DNA from: Psychrobacillus lasiicapitis
GTDB taxonomy: Bacteria > Bacillota > Bacilli > Bacillales_A > Planococcaceae
Assembly (NCBI RefSeq): GCF_006861795.1
Contig: NZ_VDGH01000004.1
Coordinates: forward strand, 186,001 to 250,000
Direction of reading: 5' to 3'
DNA length: 64,000 bases
Made by a program: the position numbers and the translations under genes
Shown here: piece after piece, positions 42,204-50,896 of the stretch
Layout of the letters: the number at the start of each line of letters is the position of its first letter
Numbering within the stretch: position 1 is the stretch's first letter
The notes under the pieces: model-generated
The model's input: only the letters and a program-made list of their open reading frames with translations
Told to the model about the DNA's origin: nothing
The model's database searches: none

Positions 42204-42518
42204 TTAGATGTCTGTTTTAAAATATTCAGCTAAATGTTGAATAAATTCTTCATTACGTCTGTAGTATGTCCATTGTCCATGACGAATAGATTCAAGTAAA
42301 CCAGCTCTTTGCATCATATTTAAGTAGCTAGAAACGGTAGATTGAGAAATTTTGGCTTTTTCTTGAATATCTCCAACACATACTCCGCCTTTGTAACTTA
42401 CCTCCTTGGGTAGGTGAGCGCCTTGTTTTGGGAAATGTTTCTCGGGTTCCTTTAACCACTCTAAAATCTTGAGTCTTGTTTCGTTAGATAATGCTTTGAA
42501 AACATCAATAGGTTTCAT
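42204..42518 (-). CDS. ArsR-family transcriptional regulator
   Basis: 104 residues. Winged helix typical of ArsR proteins: FKALSNETRLKILEWL, then VGDIQEKAKISQSTVSSYLNMMQRAGLL and RHGQWTYYRRNEEFIQHLAEYF. A single Cys (GGVCVGD) precedes the recognition helix; no metal-binding CXC motif is seen, so the inducer may be organic. Same strand and directly upstream of the DMT pair, with similar palindromes before both, so autoregulation and control of the transporters are likely. Confidence 0.9.
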   Translation of the reverse strand: MKPIDVFKALSNETRLKILEWLKEPEKHFPKQGAHLPKEVSYKGGVCVGDIQEKAKISQSTVSSYLNMMQRAGLLESIRHGQWTYYRRNEEFIQHLAEYFKTDI

Positions 42519-42530
42519 GAGGGTAATTAT

Positions 42531-42550
42531 ATATCTAGAAATTTCGATAT
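42531..42550. promoter_or_regulatory. Operator-like palindrome upstream of the ArsR-type gene
   Basis: ATATCTAGAAATTTCGATAT is palindromic except one pair (ATATC...GATAT, GAAATTTC core). It lies 12 nt before the start codon, where a bound repressor would block its own gene. Confidence 0.55.
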
Positions 42551-42659
42551 GTCAAATTGAAGGCGAGAATAATTTCTTACATGCAAGCGGTACTCACAAC
42601 ATTGTAGTACCTACGCGCAACATTAAAAAAGAGTTACAGATACTGTCCTCTCATCTCAT

Positions 42660-42720
42660 GTAAGTTTGCAATTTTGTGAATTGGTTGCTGTCAATCAGTG
42701 ATTAGTCGCCCTTGGCCATC
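42660..42720. repeat. Dispersed intergenic repeat, copy A
   Basis: GAATTGGTTGCT and GCCCTTGGCCAT blocks match 61829-61888 at about three quarters of positions over 60 nt. Both copies are intergenic and in the same orientation. No open frame; may be a small mobile remnant or a structured RNA element. Confidence 0.55.
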
Positions 42721-42812
42721 GGTTTGAGATAAGCATTTGTGTATTTACTTTTCCTTGTTTAAAAATTCCTTTTGAAGCCTACACTAAAGTAAAAAAAGTT
42801 GAGGGGATTTAC

Positions 42813-43235
42813 ATGAAAGGTTTAGCAATCAGTACTAGTTTTACAGTGGCATTGATTACTGTAATAATGCTTAAAATATTAGATTTTTTTCATTTCATCA
42901 AATGGGATCCAGTAGGATTTTCGGATACTTTTCATGTATTAAAGGATAGCAATACATTTATCAAATGGGTAATATTGTTTATCGTCGTGTGGGCAGCGAG
43001 CATTATTTTATATTATATTAGCTTGATATTCATGAAAATTCCGATAGCCATCACAAGTATTGCACTAGGATTAATCATCGCATTTATATTAGAATGGATC
43101 ATTCTGGATGCTAGTACCATTGAAAAAACGATTAAACGAATGTCCATTCCCTTTATATGTATTATTATCGTGGCAACGCGATTTTTAATGGAATCTGCCA
43201 TCTTTCATGCGCAAGACAAACCATTAAGTAAATGA
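42813..43235 (+). CDS. yqhR: YqhR-like membrane protein
   Basis: 140 residues, about four membrane helices (near 8-22, 48-68, 73-94, 107-125). GAGGGG precedes ATG. The position directly before yqhT matches yqhR order in Bacillus (with aroQ missing between). Function unknown in the family; the name rests mainly on synteny and topology. Confidence 0.65.
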   Translation: MKGLAISTSFTVALITVIMLKILDFFHFIKWDPVGFSDTFHVLKDSNTFIKWVILFIVVWAASIILYYISLIFMKIPIAITSIALGLIIAFILEWIILDASTIEKTIKRMSIPFICIIIVATRFLMESAIFHAQDKPLSK

Positions 43236-43307
43236 AAATTTACCATCCTTATTTCATATGCTAAAATAATAGGTAGTAGTTATTAGAAAATGAGATGAGG
43301 GGTAATC

Positions 43308-44369
43308 ATGAAAGTTGCGAAATTGCGAACAGCTATAGAAGAAAAAGGGGTCGACGCATTATTAATTACAAATGGATACAATAGACGTTATATGACAGGA
43401 TTTACTGGTACGGCTGGTGTTGCCATTGTTTCTAAAAATGATGCAGTTTTTATCACGGATTTTCGTTATACTGAACAAGCTGCAAGCCAGATTAAAGATT
43501 TCCGCATTGTAAAACATGAGAAGACATTAATCGAAGAAGTAGCAAAACAAGTTGCTGAAATGGGCATTCAATCGCTTGGATTTGAAAAAGAGGATTTGAC
43601 TTACAGTAGCTATGAATTGTATAAACAAGCCGTCAAAGCAGATTTAGTACCCTTATCTGGATTAGTTGAAAAAATTCGCTTGATAAAGACGGACGAAGAG
43701 ATTAGTATAATAAAGGCAGCTTGTCGCATTGCTGATGAGGCTTATGAGCATATTGTTACATACATAAAACCAGGGATGACGGAATTACAGGTGTCCAACG
43801 AATTAGAATTCTTCATGCGCAAACGTGGAGCAACCTCTTCTTCTTTTGATACAATCGTTGCTTCAGGAGTGCGTTCAGCACTACCACATGGTGTTGCATC
43901 AGATAAAGTAATTGAAGTAGGCGACTTTGTGACATTAGACTTTGGCGCCATATATAATGGTTATATTTCCGACACGACTCGAACAGTTGCAGTTGGGGAG
44001 CCAAGCGAACAATTGAAAGAAATTTACCAAGTTGTCCTCGATTCACAATTACTTGCTTTAGAAAAGGTGAAACCGGGTATGACAGGTAAAGAAGCAGATG
44101 CAATTGCGCGCGACTATATTGCTTCTAAAGGCTACGGAGAAGCATTTGGGCATTCATTGGGTCATGGGATTGGTCTAGAGGTTCATGAAGGACCAGGATT
44201 ATCATTCCGTTCGGATGTTGTGTTAGAACCAGGTATGGTTATTACGATTGAACCAGGTATTTACTTACCGAATATCGGTGGTGTACGAATCGAAGATGAT
44301 GCACTAGTAACAGAAAATGGTTTAGAAAAGCTTACGCATTCGACAAAAGAACTATTAATACTAACTTAA
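43308..44369 (+). CDS. yqhT: Xaa-Pro aminopeptidase/dipeptidase (M24)
   Basis: 353 residues. N-terminal creatinase-like domain (1-125) and M24 'pita-bread' catalytic domain with metal ligands in TLDFGAIYNGYISDTTRT (two Asp), GHSLGHGIGLEVHEGP (His), TIEPGIY (Glu) and GGVRIEDD (Glu). Cleaves peptides with proline in second position. It is followed 16 nt later by efp, as in B. subtilis. Confidence 0.94.
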   Translation: MKVAKLRTAIEEKGVDALLITNGYNRRYMTGFTGTAGVAIVSKNDAVFITDFRYTEQAASQIKDFRIVKHEKTLIEEVAKQVAEMGIQSLGFEKEDLTYSSYELYKQAVKADLVPLSGLVEKIRLIKTDEEISIIKAACRIADEAYEHIVTYIKPGMTELQVSNELEFFMRKRGATSSSFDTIVASGVRSALPHGVASDKVIEVGDFVTLDFGAIYNGYISDTTRTVAVGEPSEQLKEIYQVVLDSQLLALEKVKPGMTGKEADAIARDYIASKGYGEAFGHSLGHGIGLEVHEGPGLSFRSDVVLEPGMVITIEPGIYLPNIGGVRIEDDALVTENGLEKLTHSTKELLILT

Positions 44370-44385
44370 TTTTGGAGGGAAATAG

Positions 44386-44943
44386 ATGATTTCAGTAAAT
44401 GATTTTAAAACAGGCTTAACAATTGTAGTAGATGGTGTACTTTACCGCGTATTGGATTTCCAACATGTAAAACCAGGAAAAGGTGCAGCATTCGTACGTT
44501 CAAAATTAAGAAATCTACGTAATGGTTCGGTGAATGAAAAAACATTCCGTGCTGGAGAAAAAGTTGAAAAAGCACAAATTGATAACAAAAAAATGCAATA
44601 CTTATATGCAAGTGGTGATCAACATGTATTCATGGACACTGATTCATATGAGCAATTAGAGTTAAATGAAAACCAAATCGAAGAAGAATTAAAATATTTA
44701 CGTGAAAATATGGAAATTCATGTAATTCAATATCAAGGTGAAACACTTGGAGTAGAATTACCAAAATCGGTTGAACTAGAAGTAACGGAAACAGAACCAG
44801 GTATTAAAGGAGACACTTCTGGTGGTGGATCTAAAACAGCTAAACTTGAAACTGGTTTAGTAGTAACAGTTCCACTTTTCATCAATGTTGGGGATAGATT
44901 AATCATTAACACAGATGAAGGTTCATACGTATCAAGAGCTTAA
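44386..44943 (+). CDS. efp: Elongation factor P
   Basis: 185 residues with three OB-like domains. The loop [21 protein letters not shown] carries the Lys (about 32) that is modified in the Bacillus type. C-terminal [26 protein letters not shown] motif is typical. Rescues ribosomes stalled on polyproline. Ends in a strong terminator. Confidence 0.97.
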   Translation: MISVNDFKTGLTIVVDGVLYRVLDFQHVKPGKGAAFVRSKLRNLRNGSVNEKTFRAGEKVEKAQIDNKKMQYLYASGDQHVFMDTDSYEQLELNENQIEEELKYLRENMEIHVIQYQGETLGVELPKSVELEVTETEPGIKGDTSGGGSKTAKLETGLVVTVPLFINVGDRLIINTDEGSYVSRA

Positions 44944-44960
44944 AATAAAATGATAAATAG

Positions 44961-45003
44961 CGAGTCTTTCCTCGATTTTTTCGAGAAAAGGCTCGTTTTT
45001 TTG
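44961..45003 (+). terminator. Terminator of efp
   Basis: Long hairpin CGAGTCTTTCCTCGA / TCGAGAAAAGGCTCG (44961-44995) followed by TTTTTTT. Confidence 0.9.
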
Positions 45004-45048
45004 TTGTTTTCACATATTAAAAGCCTGGTCAGAATTTTATATTCGCAC

Positions 45049-45141
45049 AAGAGCTTTAGTTGGAATATTGTAGTGCGTAGTTGGAATTTCGCTCTGATTA
45101 GTTGTAATAAAGCGCATTTTAGTTGTAAAAGGAAATTTATG
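45049..45141 (+). repeat. Four degenerate 21-nt tandem repeats
   Basis: TAGTTG begins at 45057, 45078, 45099 and 45120, a constant 21-nt step, with related flanks (GGAAT/GTAAT and a GCGC-type element). The repeats occupy the place where spoIIIAA and spoIIIAB are expected. Otherwise the 44944-45251 gap holds only the efp terminator and AT-rich DNA; a 68-codon open frame across it does not look like a protein. Confidence 0.7.
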
Positions 45142-45251
45142 GTTCCACTAACCCCTCTATTGTTTAATAGAGCATCCCCTAATTTCCGATAATCTTTTTC
45201 ATATTCTTGAATATGCGTTCATATGTTATTCGTATGGAAGGGGGAGGCATT

Positions 45252-45461
45252 GTGGAACTTCACGATGTACTTCGAGTTGCGGGTATAGGATTATTGATTG
45301 CGATTCTGCACTTGTTTTTTGAATCTACTGGTAAAAAAGAATTTGCGTTTTTCTTGTTTTTTGTTGGATATATATATATGACAATCGAATTGCTGCGTTT
45401 ATTAAGATTATTTTTTTACGAGATTTCCACATTTCTAGAATGGCTTCTTATGACGAGTTAG
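45252..45461 (+). CDS. spoIIIAC: Stage III sporulation protein AC
   Basis: 69 residues from GTG 45252, with GGGGGAGG upstream; an ATG at 45207 lacks a ribosome site. Two membrane helices and the family core VLRVAGIGLLIAILHLFFESTGKKEFAFFLFFVGYIYM. Part of the SpoIIIA-SpoIIQ channel of sporulating cells. spoIIIAA and spoIIIAB, normally first in the operon, are absent. Confidence 0.88.
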   Translation: MELHDVLRVAGIGLLIAILHLFFESTGKKEFAFFLFFVGYIYMTIELLRLLRLFFYEISTFLEWLLMTS

Positions 45462-45464
45462 CCA

Positions 45465-45848
45465 ATGATTGTATATGTGACGATTATCCTCGCATTTTGC
45501 TTGTTGGAATTAGTAAAAGAGACGTATCCGCGCTTACATTCGATTATCTATACCATTTATATCTTTCTTTTTTTAACGTATTTAGTGATTTCCCTTATAA
45601 TACCGTTTGTAACTCACTATTTCTCCATAGTTCCAGTCGCCCTACTACCCGTATTTAAATTACTACTTTTTTCTGTCTTATTACTTTTTATTACTCAAAT
45701 TGTGGAAGAACTTCTTTCGGAGTATGAGTATACAAGCCTTGCAACGATGTTTACATTTACTACAAAAGCAATCATCCTTCTCGCTTGGCTGCAACATATG
45801 AAGCAATTTTACGAAAAGTTTTTTTCCGTACTCGGATTACTTTCTTGA
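45465..45848 (+). CDS. spoIIIAD: Stage III sporulation protein AD (divergent)
   Basis: 127 residues, close to the usual 130. Membrane helices near 1-16, 28-47, 56-80 and 90-115, with the ELLSEYEYTSLATMFTFTTKAIILL segment corresponding to the conserved DAGQGAIASKIELAGK region of the family but much changed. Strong divergence agrees with relaxed selection on this operon. Confidence 0.72.
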   Translation: MIVYVTIILAFCLLELVKETYPRLHSIIYTIYIFLFLTYLVISLIIPFVTHYFSIVPVALLPVFKLLLFSVLLLFITQIVEELLSEYEYTSLATMFTFTTKAIILLAWLQHMKQFYEKFFSVLGLLS

Positions 45849-45863
45849 AGGAATGAACAATGA

Positions 45864-46778
45864 ATGATGGATGAAATGTTACAGACACTATTGCAGCCGG
45901 TCAAAGAGGTCATCCAAACATTTACGTATATATTACTGTTTGGATTGGTATTTGTTTGTTTAGAGTGGTTAATACCATCTAGTAAACGATTATTAAAGTT
46001 TTTGTTTATCATGATTATTTGCTTTTATTGTTTAGAGCCTGCAATCCGGACATTAGATATGATCCAAGCGCTCTCGAACCAATTAGTAACGTTATTTTTA
46101 GGAATGTATCCATTATTAACAGCAGGAATTGCATTATCTGGTGGCGCATTACTAATCACCTTATGGAATCCAATGGTTATGGTATTTGCTTCTTTTACGA
46201 CGGTATTAGCTGAGAAAGTATTAATTCCCTCCATTATGGCGGCATTTATATTTGATGTAATAACTAGAATACATCCAGCTACTTCGTTTTCAAAAATGTC
46301 CGATCTCATTCGCATGACGCTAGTTGGGACTACCTCTATTATCTTACTTTTATATAGTTTTTTTATGACTGTTAACGGTGTATTTACTTGGTCTGTCAGC
46401 GGGGCGGTTAATGAATCGGCAAAAAGACTAATCGCTAATAATATTCCATTTGTTGGATCTCTTTTAACAGAAAGTATTAGTACGATGAAAAGTTACTCAT
46501 CTTCAGCTTCGGTTGTTACAGGCAATGCAGTACTGTTTTCTGTATTAGTCCTTGTATCGATCCCGACAATCCAGACAATTTTAATTGCTTTTTTATACCG
46601 ATTATTGGGCGCGATTCTCGACCCTTTTATCGACGGTGATATTAGTGGTTTACTAGACGATATTGGAAGGACATTGTTTGTGTTATCCATTATTTCAGTT
46701 TTAATCGCATTTGCTTTCTTTTTTACCATTATTTTAACGATGCTTTTTGCGAAATTACTCATAAGTGTGAAAGGATAA
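45864..46778 (+). CDS. spoIIIAE: Stage III sporulation protein AE, N-terminally short
   Basis: 304 residues compared with about 390-400 in Bacillus. The signal peptide and extracellular N-terminal region (about 85 residues) are missing; it starts near the first membrane helix (VIQTFTYILLFGLVFV). The later core (NNIPFVGSLLTESI, PTIQTILIAFLYRLLGAILDPF) is kept. May be a decayed gene or a wrong start, but no upstream frame supplies the missing part. Confidence 0.78.
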   Translation: MMDEMLQTLLQPVKEVIQTFTYILLFGLVFVCLEWLIPSSKRLLKFLFIMIICFYCLEPAIRTLDMIQALSNQLVTLFLGMYPLLTAGIALSGGALLITLWNPMVMVFASFTTVLAEKVLIPSIMAAFIFDVITRIHPATSFSKMSDLIRMTLVGTTSIILLLYSFFMTVNGVFTWSVSGAVNESAKRLIANNIPFVGSLLTESISTMKSYSSSASVVTGNAVLFSVLVLVSIPTIQTILIAFLYRLLGAILDPFIDGDISGLLDDIGRTLFVLSIISVLIAFAFFFTIILTMLFAKLLISVKG

Positions 46779-46933
46779 GGAAAATCGTTACCAATTTCTT
46801 GTTTGGATTGTTATTGATTGTCGTTGTCGGAGAACTTCTTTCGATATTGCTAGAAGGTTCGGGCAGTGAACGGATAGACTTTCTTGTAAAAATTGCGATA
46901 ATCTTCTGGATCTTGTCCTTTCTCTTCATATAA
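46775..46933 (+). pseudogene. spoIIIAF: Truncated spoIIIAF remnant
   Basis: A 52-codon frame overlapping the spoIIIAE stop: IRKIVTNFLFGLLLIVVVGELLSILLEGSGSERIDFLVKIAIIFWILSFLFI, shown here only as two membrane helices matching the start of SpoIIIAF (about 206 residues in B. subtilis). No standard start codon fits and the whole periplasmic domain is missing. It lies where spoIIIAF belongs. Best read as a remnant. Confidence 0.6.
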
Positions 46934-46966
46934 ATAGTTTGTCTTGCATAAAGTATTGTAACCATC

Positions 46967-47413
46967 ATGAAAAGAAGGGTGAACACTATATCAATTAAAC
47001 AAAAGCCCACTTTTCGTTTTGTTGTCATAAGTATTGCTGTTCTCATTATCAGTCTACTTTTTTCAGAAATGTTCCTTTGGAATAATGAAAGCAATGAACA
47101 AGAAACAAAACTAGCTCCCAAAACAACAGAAGATTTAGGCTACATATTAGAGAAAATCAGTGGGGTTGGTCGCGTGGAAGTTTATTTTCATTACAAAGAG
47201 AGCACTGAAAAATCAACGGAAAGCGAGGTATCATTTTTCCAGTGGACAAGTGACAGTAGGGGGGACAAGGAAGAACTGATTGGGATACTAGTAGTAGCGG
47301 AAGGAGCGAGGGATAAACGCGTACAAAATAATTTGATTAAGACCCTTTCATCTGTTTTGCAAATAGCTCCACATCGAATCGTGATACAAGAAATGGAAAT
47401 GGAGGATAAATAA
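46967..47413 (+). CDS. spoIIIAG: Stage III sporulation protein AG, short form
   Basis: 148 residues against about 229 in B. subtilis. One membrane helix (20-38), then a compact domain with DLGYILEKISGVGRVEVYFHYKES and IGILVVAEGARDKRVQNNLIKTLSSVLQIAPHRIVI, the ring-building motif of the family. The linker inserts are lost. Weak ribosome site. Confidence 0.85.
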   Translation: MKRRVNTISIKQKPTFRFVVISIAVLIISLLFSEMFLWNNESNEQETKLAPKTTEDLGYILEKISGVGRVEVYFHYKESTEKSTESEVSFFQWTSDSRGDKEELIGILVVAEGARDKRVQNNLIKTLSSVLQIAPHRIVIQEMEMEDK

Positions 47414-47414
47414 T

Positions 47415-47948
47415 ATGAATATAAAAAAGAGATCGGTTTGGTTTTTAACTTTAATCAGTTTAGCAGCGGTAGTGACGGTTTTCTACTTATCGGATCGACC
47501 ATCGCCTTTTGATGGAATCGCTCTTTTTTCCAATGACACATTAGATGACGTGGAATTAGTAGAAACATCATCTACGAACGAAGAATCATTTGCCTCTAGT
47601 AATAATGCATTCGAAGAGATGAGAATGGAAGTACAAGAACAACGTAGCCAGCTTCGTGCCCAATTAGAGACAAAAGTCGGTTCGAATGAATTTACTGCAG
47701 AACAAAAAGATGAAGCGTTTAACAAAATTGAAGAATTAGTTAAGGTAGATTCCACAGAAGCGATGCTGGAGCTAATTATTAAATCGTTAGGATATGACGA
47801 TGCGCTTGTTCGAATCGAAGATAATGATGTATTAATAGATGTTGTGGCGAACGAACAATCTACTAAAAAAGCATCAGATATTATTTATGCTGTAAAAAGA
47901 GAATGGCCACAAGCTTACAATGTGGAAGTAAAATTCAACGGTTTATGA
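47415..47948 (+). CDS. spoIIIAH: Stage III sporulation protein AH
   Basis: 177 residues against 218 in B. subtilis. One N-terminal membrane helix (8-25) and a C-terminal ring-building domain (NNAFEEMRMEVQEQRSQLRA, VDSTEAMLELIIKSLGYDDALVRIEDNDVLIDVV) that pairs with SpoIIQ across the intermembrane space. Best preserved member of this operon here. Confidence 0.9.
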   Translation: MNIKKRSVWFLTLISLAAVVTVFYLSDRPSPFDGIALFSNDTLDDVELVETSSTNEESFASSNNAFEEMRMEVQEQRSQLRAQLETKVGSNEFTAEQKDEAFNKIEELVKVDSTEAMLELIIKSLGYDDALVRIEDNDVLIDVVANEQSTKKASDIIYAVKREWPQAYNVEVKFNGL

Positions 47949-47950
47949 TA

Positions 47951-47981
47951 AAAAAAGTGCCTCTAGCGGGCGCTTTTTTTC
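47951..47981 (+). terminator. Terminator of the spoIIIA operon
   Basis: AAAAAAGTGCC pairs with GGGCGCTTTTTTT around TCTAGC (47951-47980). Confidence 0.88.
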
Positions 47982-48086
47982 ATTCTTTCGGGAAGATTTC
48001 CGCCGTAGCTATTTCAAATTGTCGTAAAAACGTCTAAAATGGGTAGAGTAAGTATTAATAATGTATATAAAAGGGAGACAAGTCAC

Positions 48087-48584
48087 ATGAAAATCCAAGA
48101 AATTAGAGAAATTATTAAATTGATTGATCAATCTTCATTAGACGAATTTTTATATGAATCAGATGGTACAAAAATTAAACTAAAGAAGAATGATAAAGGT
48201 ATAATCTCTACAGGTGGACAATCATTTGAAAGCTCTTCTGTAGTGGAAGAACCGAAAATGGTAGAAGTTAAGGCTGAGCCAGTAAGTGAAATCAAGGAAG
48301 AGGTAGTTGTGACAGAAGCAAAACCTGTTGTAGAAGAAAGCTCGTTACATAAAATTACTTCGCCAATGGTCGGTACTTTTTATCAATCTTCTTCTCCGGA
48401 TGCGGGTGCATACGTACAAGTTGGCAGTAAAATAAATGCAGATTCAATCGTTTGTATTGTAGAGGCAATGAAACTATTCAACGAAATTGAAGCCGAAGTA
48501 GAAGGCGAAATCGTAGAAATTCTTGTGAAAGACGGACAATTAGTTGAATATGGTCAACCGTTGTTCCTCGTAAAAGGAAATTAA
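48087..48584 (+). CDS. accB: Biotin carboxyl carrier protein of acetyl-CoA carboxylase
   Basis: 165 residues from ATG 48087 (AAAGGGAGA upstream; an ATG at 48039 has no ribosome site). N-terminal helical region MKIQEIREIIKLIDQSSLDEF, acidic Pro/Val linker, and biotinyl domain with the EAMKLF biotin lysine near residue 129. Carries CO2 from AccC to AccAD in fatty-acid synthesis. Confidence 0.95.
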   Translation: MKIQEIREIIKLIDQSSLDEFLYESDGTKIKLKKNDKGIISTGGQSFESSSVVEEPKMVEVKAEPVSEIKEEVVVTEAKPVVEESSLHKITSPMVGTFYQSSSPDAGAYVQVGSKINADSIVCIVEAMKLFNEIEAEVEGEIVEILVKDGQLVEYGQPLFLVKGN

Positions 48585-48616
48585 GAAAACAAAAGACGAG
48601 GAAAGGGGCATAAAGA

Positions 48617-49966
48617 ATGAAAAAAGTATTAATCGCCAATCGTGGTGAAATTGCGGTTCGAATTATACGTGCGTGCAAGGAATTAGGGATTGAAACGGTT
48701 GCTGTGTACTCAGAGGCTGATCGTGAAGCTCTTCATGTCCAAATTGCGGATGAGGCGTATTGTATTGGACCAAGATTATCAAAAGATTCGTATTTAAACT
48801 TTTCAAATATTATTAGCGTAGCAAAACTAACTGGGTGTGAAGGTATTCATCCTGGTTATGGGTTTTTAGCTGAAAATGCAGAATTCGCGGAGCTATGTGA
48901 GGAATGCGATATTAAATTTATCGGGCCGACATCTCAAGCGATTAGAAGTATGGGTATTAAAGACGTTGCAAAAGAAACAATGCAAAAAGCAGGTGTTCCA
49001 ACAGTTCCAGGATCAAAAGGGATTGTGGAAACAGAAGAGGATGCACTAAATGTTGCAAGAGAAATCGGATTCCCAGTCATTATCAAAGCAACTGCTGGCG
49101 GTGGTGGTAAAGGAATTCGCGTTGCAAAAGACGAAGAAGATCTTATTAAAGGCATTAAAATTACGCAAAAAGAAGCTGCTGCTGCATTTGGCAATCCAGG
49201 CGTATACTTAGAAAAATACATTGAAGTATTCCGTCATGTGGAAATTCAAGTACTTGCAGACGGCCACGGCAACGCTATCCATCTTGGAGAACGAGATTGC
49301 TCTGTTCAACGTCGTATGCAAAAACTGGTAGAAGAAGCGCCATCTCCAGCATTATCACCAGAGCTTCGTGCTGAAATGGGAGAAGCTGCTGTAAAAGCAG
49401 CACTTGCAGTTGGCTATGAAAGTGCAGGTACTGTAGAGTTTATATTTGATCATATCCATCAAAAATTCTACTTCATGGAGATGAATACTCGTATTCAAGT
49501 AGAACATCCCGTTACAGAAATGATTACTGGTATCGACTTGATCAAACAAATGCTACTAGTTGCTTCAGGTGAAAAATTAGCATTTAAACAAGAAGATATT
49601 AAACTGAACGGATGGGCGATGGAATGCCGTATCAACGCAGAAAATCCTGCGAAAAACTTTATGCCATCCCCTGGATTAGTTGAGTTTTACTTGCCACCAG
49701 GAGGACTAGGTGTACGTGTAGACTCGGCTGTTTACCCTGGTTATAGCATTCCACCGTTTTATGATTCTATGGTAGCTAAGCTAATTACGTACGGCGAAAC
49801 GCGAGAGGAAGCAATCGCGAAGATGAAGCGTGCACTTTCCGAGTTTGCCATAGAAGGCGTGGAAACAACCATTGCTTTTCATGAAAAACTGATGAATCAT
49901 GAAGTGTTTGTATCTGGAGATTTTGATACGAAGTTCTTAGAAAAATACGATGTGATGAATTCATAA
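48617..49966 (+). CDS. accC: Biotin carboxylase
   Basis: 449 residues, full family length. ATP-grasp enzyme with [53 protein letters not shown]. Uses ATP and bicarbonate to carboxylate AccB-bound biotin. accB-accC are cotranscribed (32 nt apart), and followed by yqhY. Confidence 0.97.
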   Translation: MKKVLIANRGEIAVRIIRACKELGIETVAVYSEADREALHVQIADEAYCIGPRLSKDSYLNFSNIISVAKLTGCEGIHPGYGFLAENAEFAELCEECDIKFIGPTSQAIRSMGIKDVAKETMQKAGVPTVPGSKGIVETEEDALNVAREIGFPVIIKATAGGGGKGIRVAKDEEDLIKGIKITQKEAAAAFGNPGVYLEKYIEVFRHVEIQVLADGHGNAIHLGERDCSVQRRMQKLVEEAPSPALSPELRAEMGEAAVKAALAVGYESAGTVEFIFDHIHQKFYFMEMNTRIQVEHPVTEMITGIDLIKQMLLVASGEKLAFKQEDIKLNGWAMECRINAENPAKNFMPSPGLVEFYLPPGGLGVRVDSAVYPGYSIPPFYDSMVAKLITYGETREEAIAKMKRALSEFAIEGVETTIAFHEKLMNHEVFVSGDFDTKFLEKYDVMNS

Positions 49967-49980
49967 AAGGAGTGTTCTAA

Positions 49981-50373
49981 ATGACAGAAAATAACGAACA
50001 AAAATTTGTTCAAATGACTCCTGAAGGAAAAGATAACTTAGGAACAATTGAAATTGCTCCAGAAGTAATTACAGTAATTGCGGGTATTGCTACGAATGAA
50101 GTAGAAGGAATTGCTGGAACTCGTGGTAACTTTGCTGCGGGTGTTGTAGAGCGGCTAGGAAAAAAAGTCCACGGTAAAGGGATTAAAACAGAAATCACAA
50201 ACGATGGATTGTTTATCGACGTCTATTGTTTAGTTAAATACGGTGCTTCTGTTCCAGTTGTTGCAAGAGAGGTACAATCCCAAATTCGTCAAGCAATCGA
50301 GAATATGACAAGTCTTACTCCTAAAGAAGTGAACGTTCATATTACCGGTGTGCAATTCGAAACAGCAGAATAA
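49981..50373 (+). CDS. yqhY: Asp23/Gls24 family protein YqhY
   Basis: 130 residues. Contains GTIEIAPEVITVIAGIATNEVEGIAG and VYCLVKYGASVPVVAREVQSQIRQAIENMT, the Asp23 family pattern. In B. subtilis yqhY is linked with accBC and its loss upsets acetyl-CoA carboxylase control. Ends in a terminator. Confidence 0.93.
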   Translation: MTENNEQKFVQMTPEGKDNLGTIEIAPEVITVIAGIATNEVEGIAGTRGNFAAGVVERLGKKVHGKGIKTEITNDGLFIDVYCLVKYGASVPVVAREVQSQIRQAIENMTSLTPKEVNVHITGVQFETAE

Positions 50374-50377
50374 TAGG

Positions 50378-50408
50378 AAAAGAGTCATCCCGAGGGTGGC
50401 TCTTTTCA
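50378..50408 (+). terminator. Terminator of accBC-yqhY
   Basis: AAAAGAGTCATCC pairs with GGGTGGCTCTTTT around CGA (50378-50406), then a T-rich tail. Confidence 0.88.
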
Positions 50409-50493
50409 TTTTTTCTTTCTTCTCCTACGCATTCTGGAGGGAAATATGCTATTATTGTTCTTTAGATAGCTACATTTAAAGGAGAACTTATTT

Positions 50494-50871
50494 ATGAAAC
50501 GAAGACAAGCAAGAGAGCTAGCATTGCAAGCACTATTTCAGTTAGACAATCATGAAATTTCCATAGAAGAGGCAATTGGCCATGTTACGGAAAAACAAGA
50601 CCCATTTTTAACTCAATTAGTTAGAGGAACGATAGATCATAAAGAAGAGATAGATGCTTCTTTAGTAGACAAGTTAGAGAACTGGTCACTCGCTAGATTA
50701 CCTAAAATAGAACGAACAGTTCTTCGTATTGCGGTATATGAATTATTATTTACGGAAGATACACCAGCGAAAGTAGTTATTAACGAAGCTTTAGAAATTT
50801 GTAAAGTATTCGGTGACGAAAAATCTAGTCGTTTTGTAAATGGCGTATTGTCTAAATATACAGAGCAATAA
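50494..50871 (+). CDS. nusB: Transcription antitermination factor NusB
   Basis: 125 residues. Starts RRQARELALQALFQLD; IERTVLRIAVYELLF and VVINEALEICKVFGDEKSSRFVNGVLSKY are family signatures. Binds boxA RNA with NusE for rRNA antitermination. Followed 25 nt later by folD. Confidence 0.96.
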   Translation: MKRRQARELALQALFQLDNHEISIEEAIGHVTEKQDPFLTQLVRGTIDHKEEIDASLVDKLENWSLARLPKIERTVLRIAVYELLFTEDTPAKVVINEALEICKVFGDEKSSRFVNGVLSKYTEQ

Positions 50872-50896
50872 TTTTTACAATGAAGGAGCATAAATA

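Noticed and set aside
44950-45192. 80-codon open frame between efp and spoIIIAC
   Set aside because: Runs through the efp terminator and the 21-nt repeats; sequence does not look like a protein.
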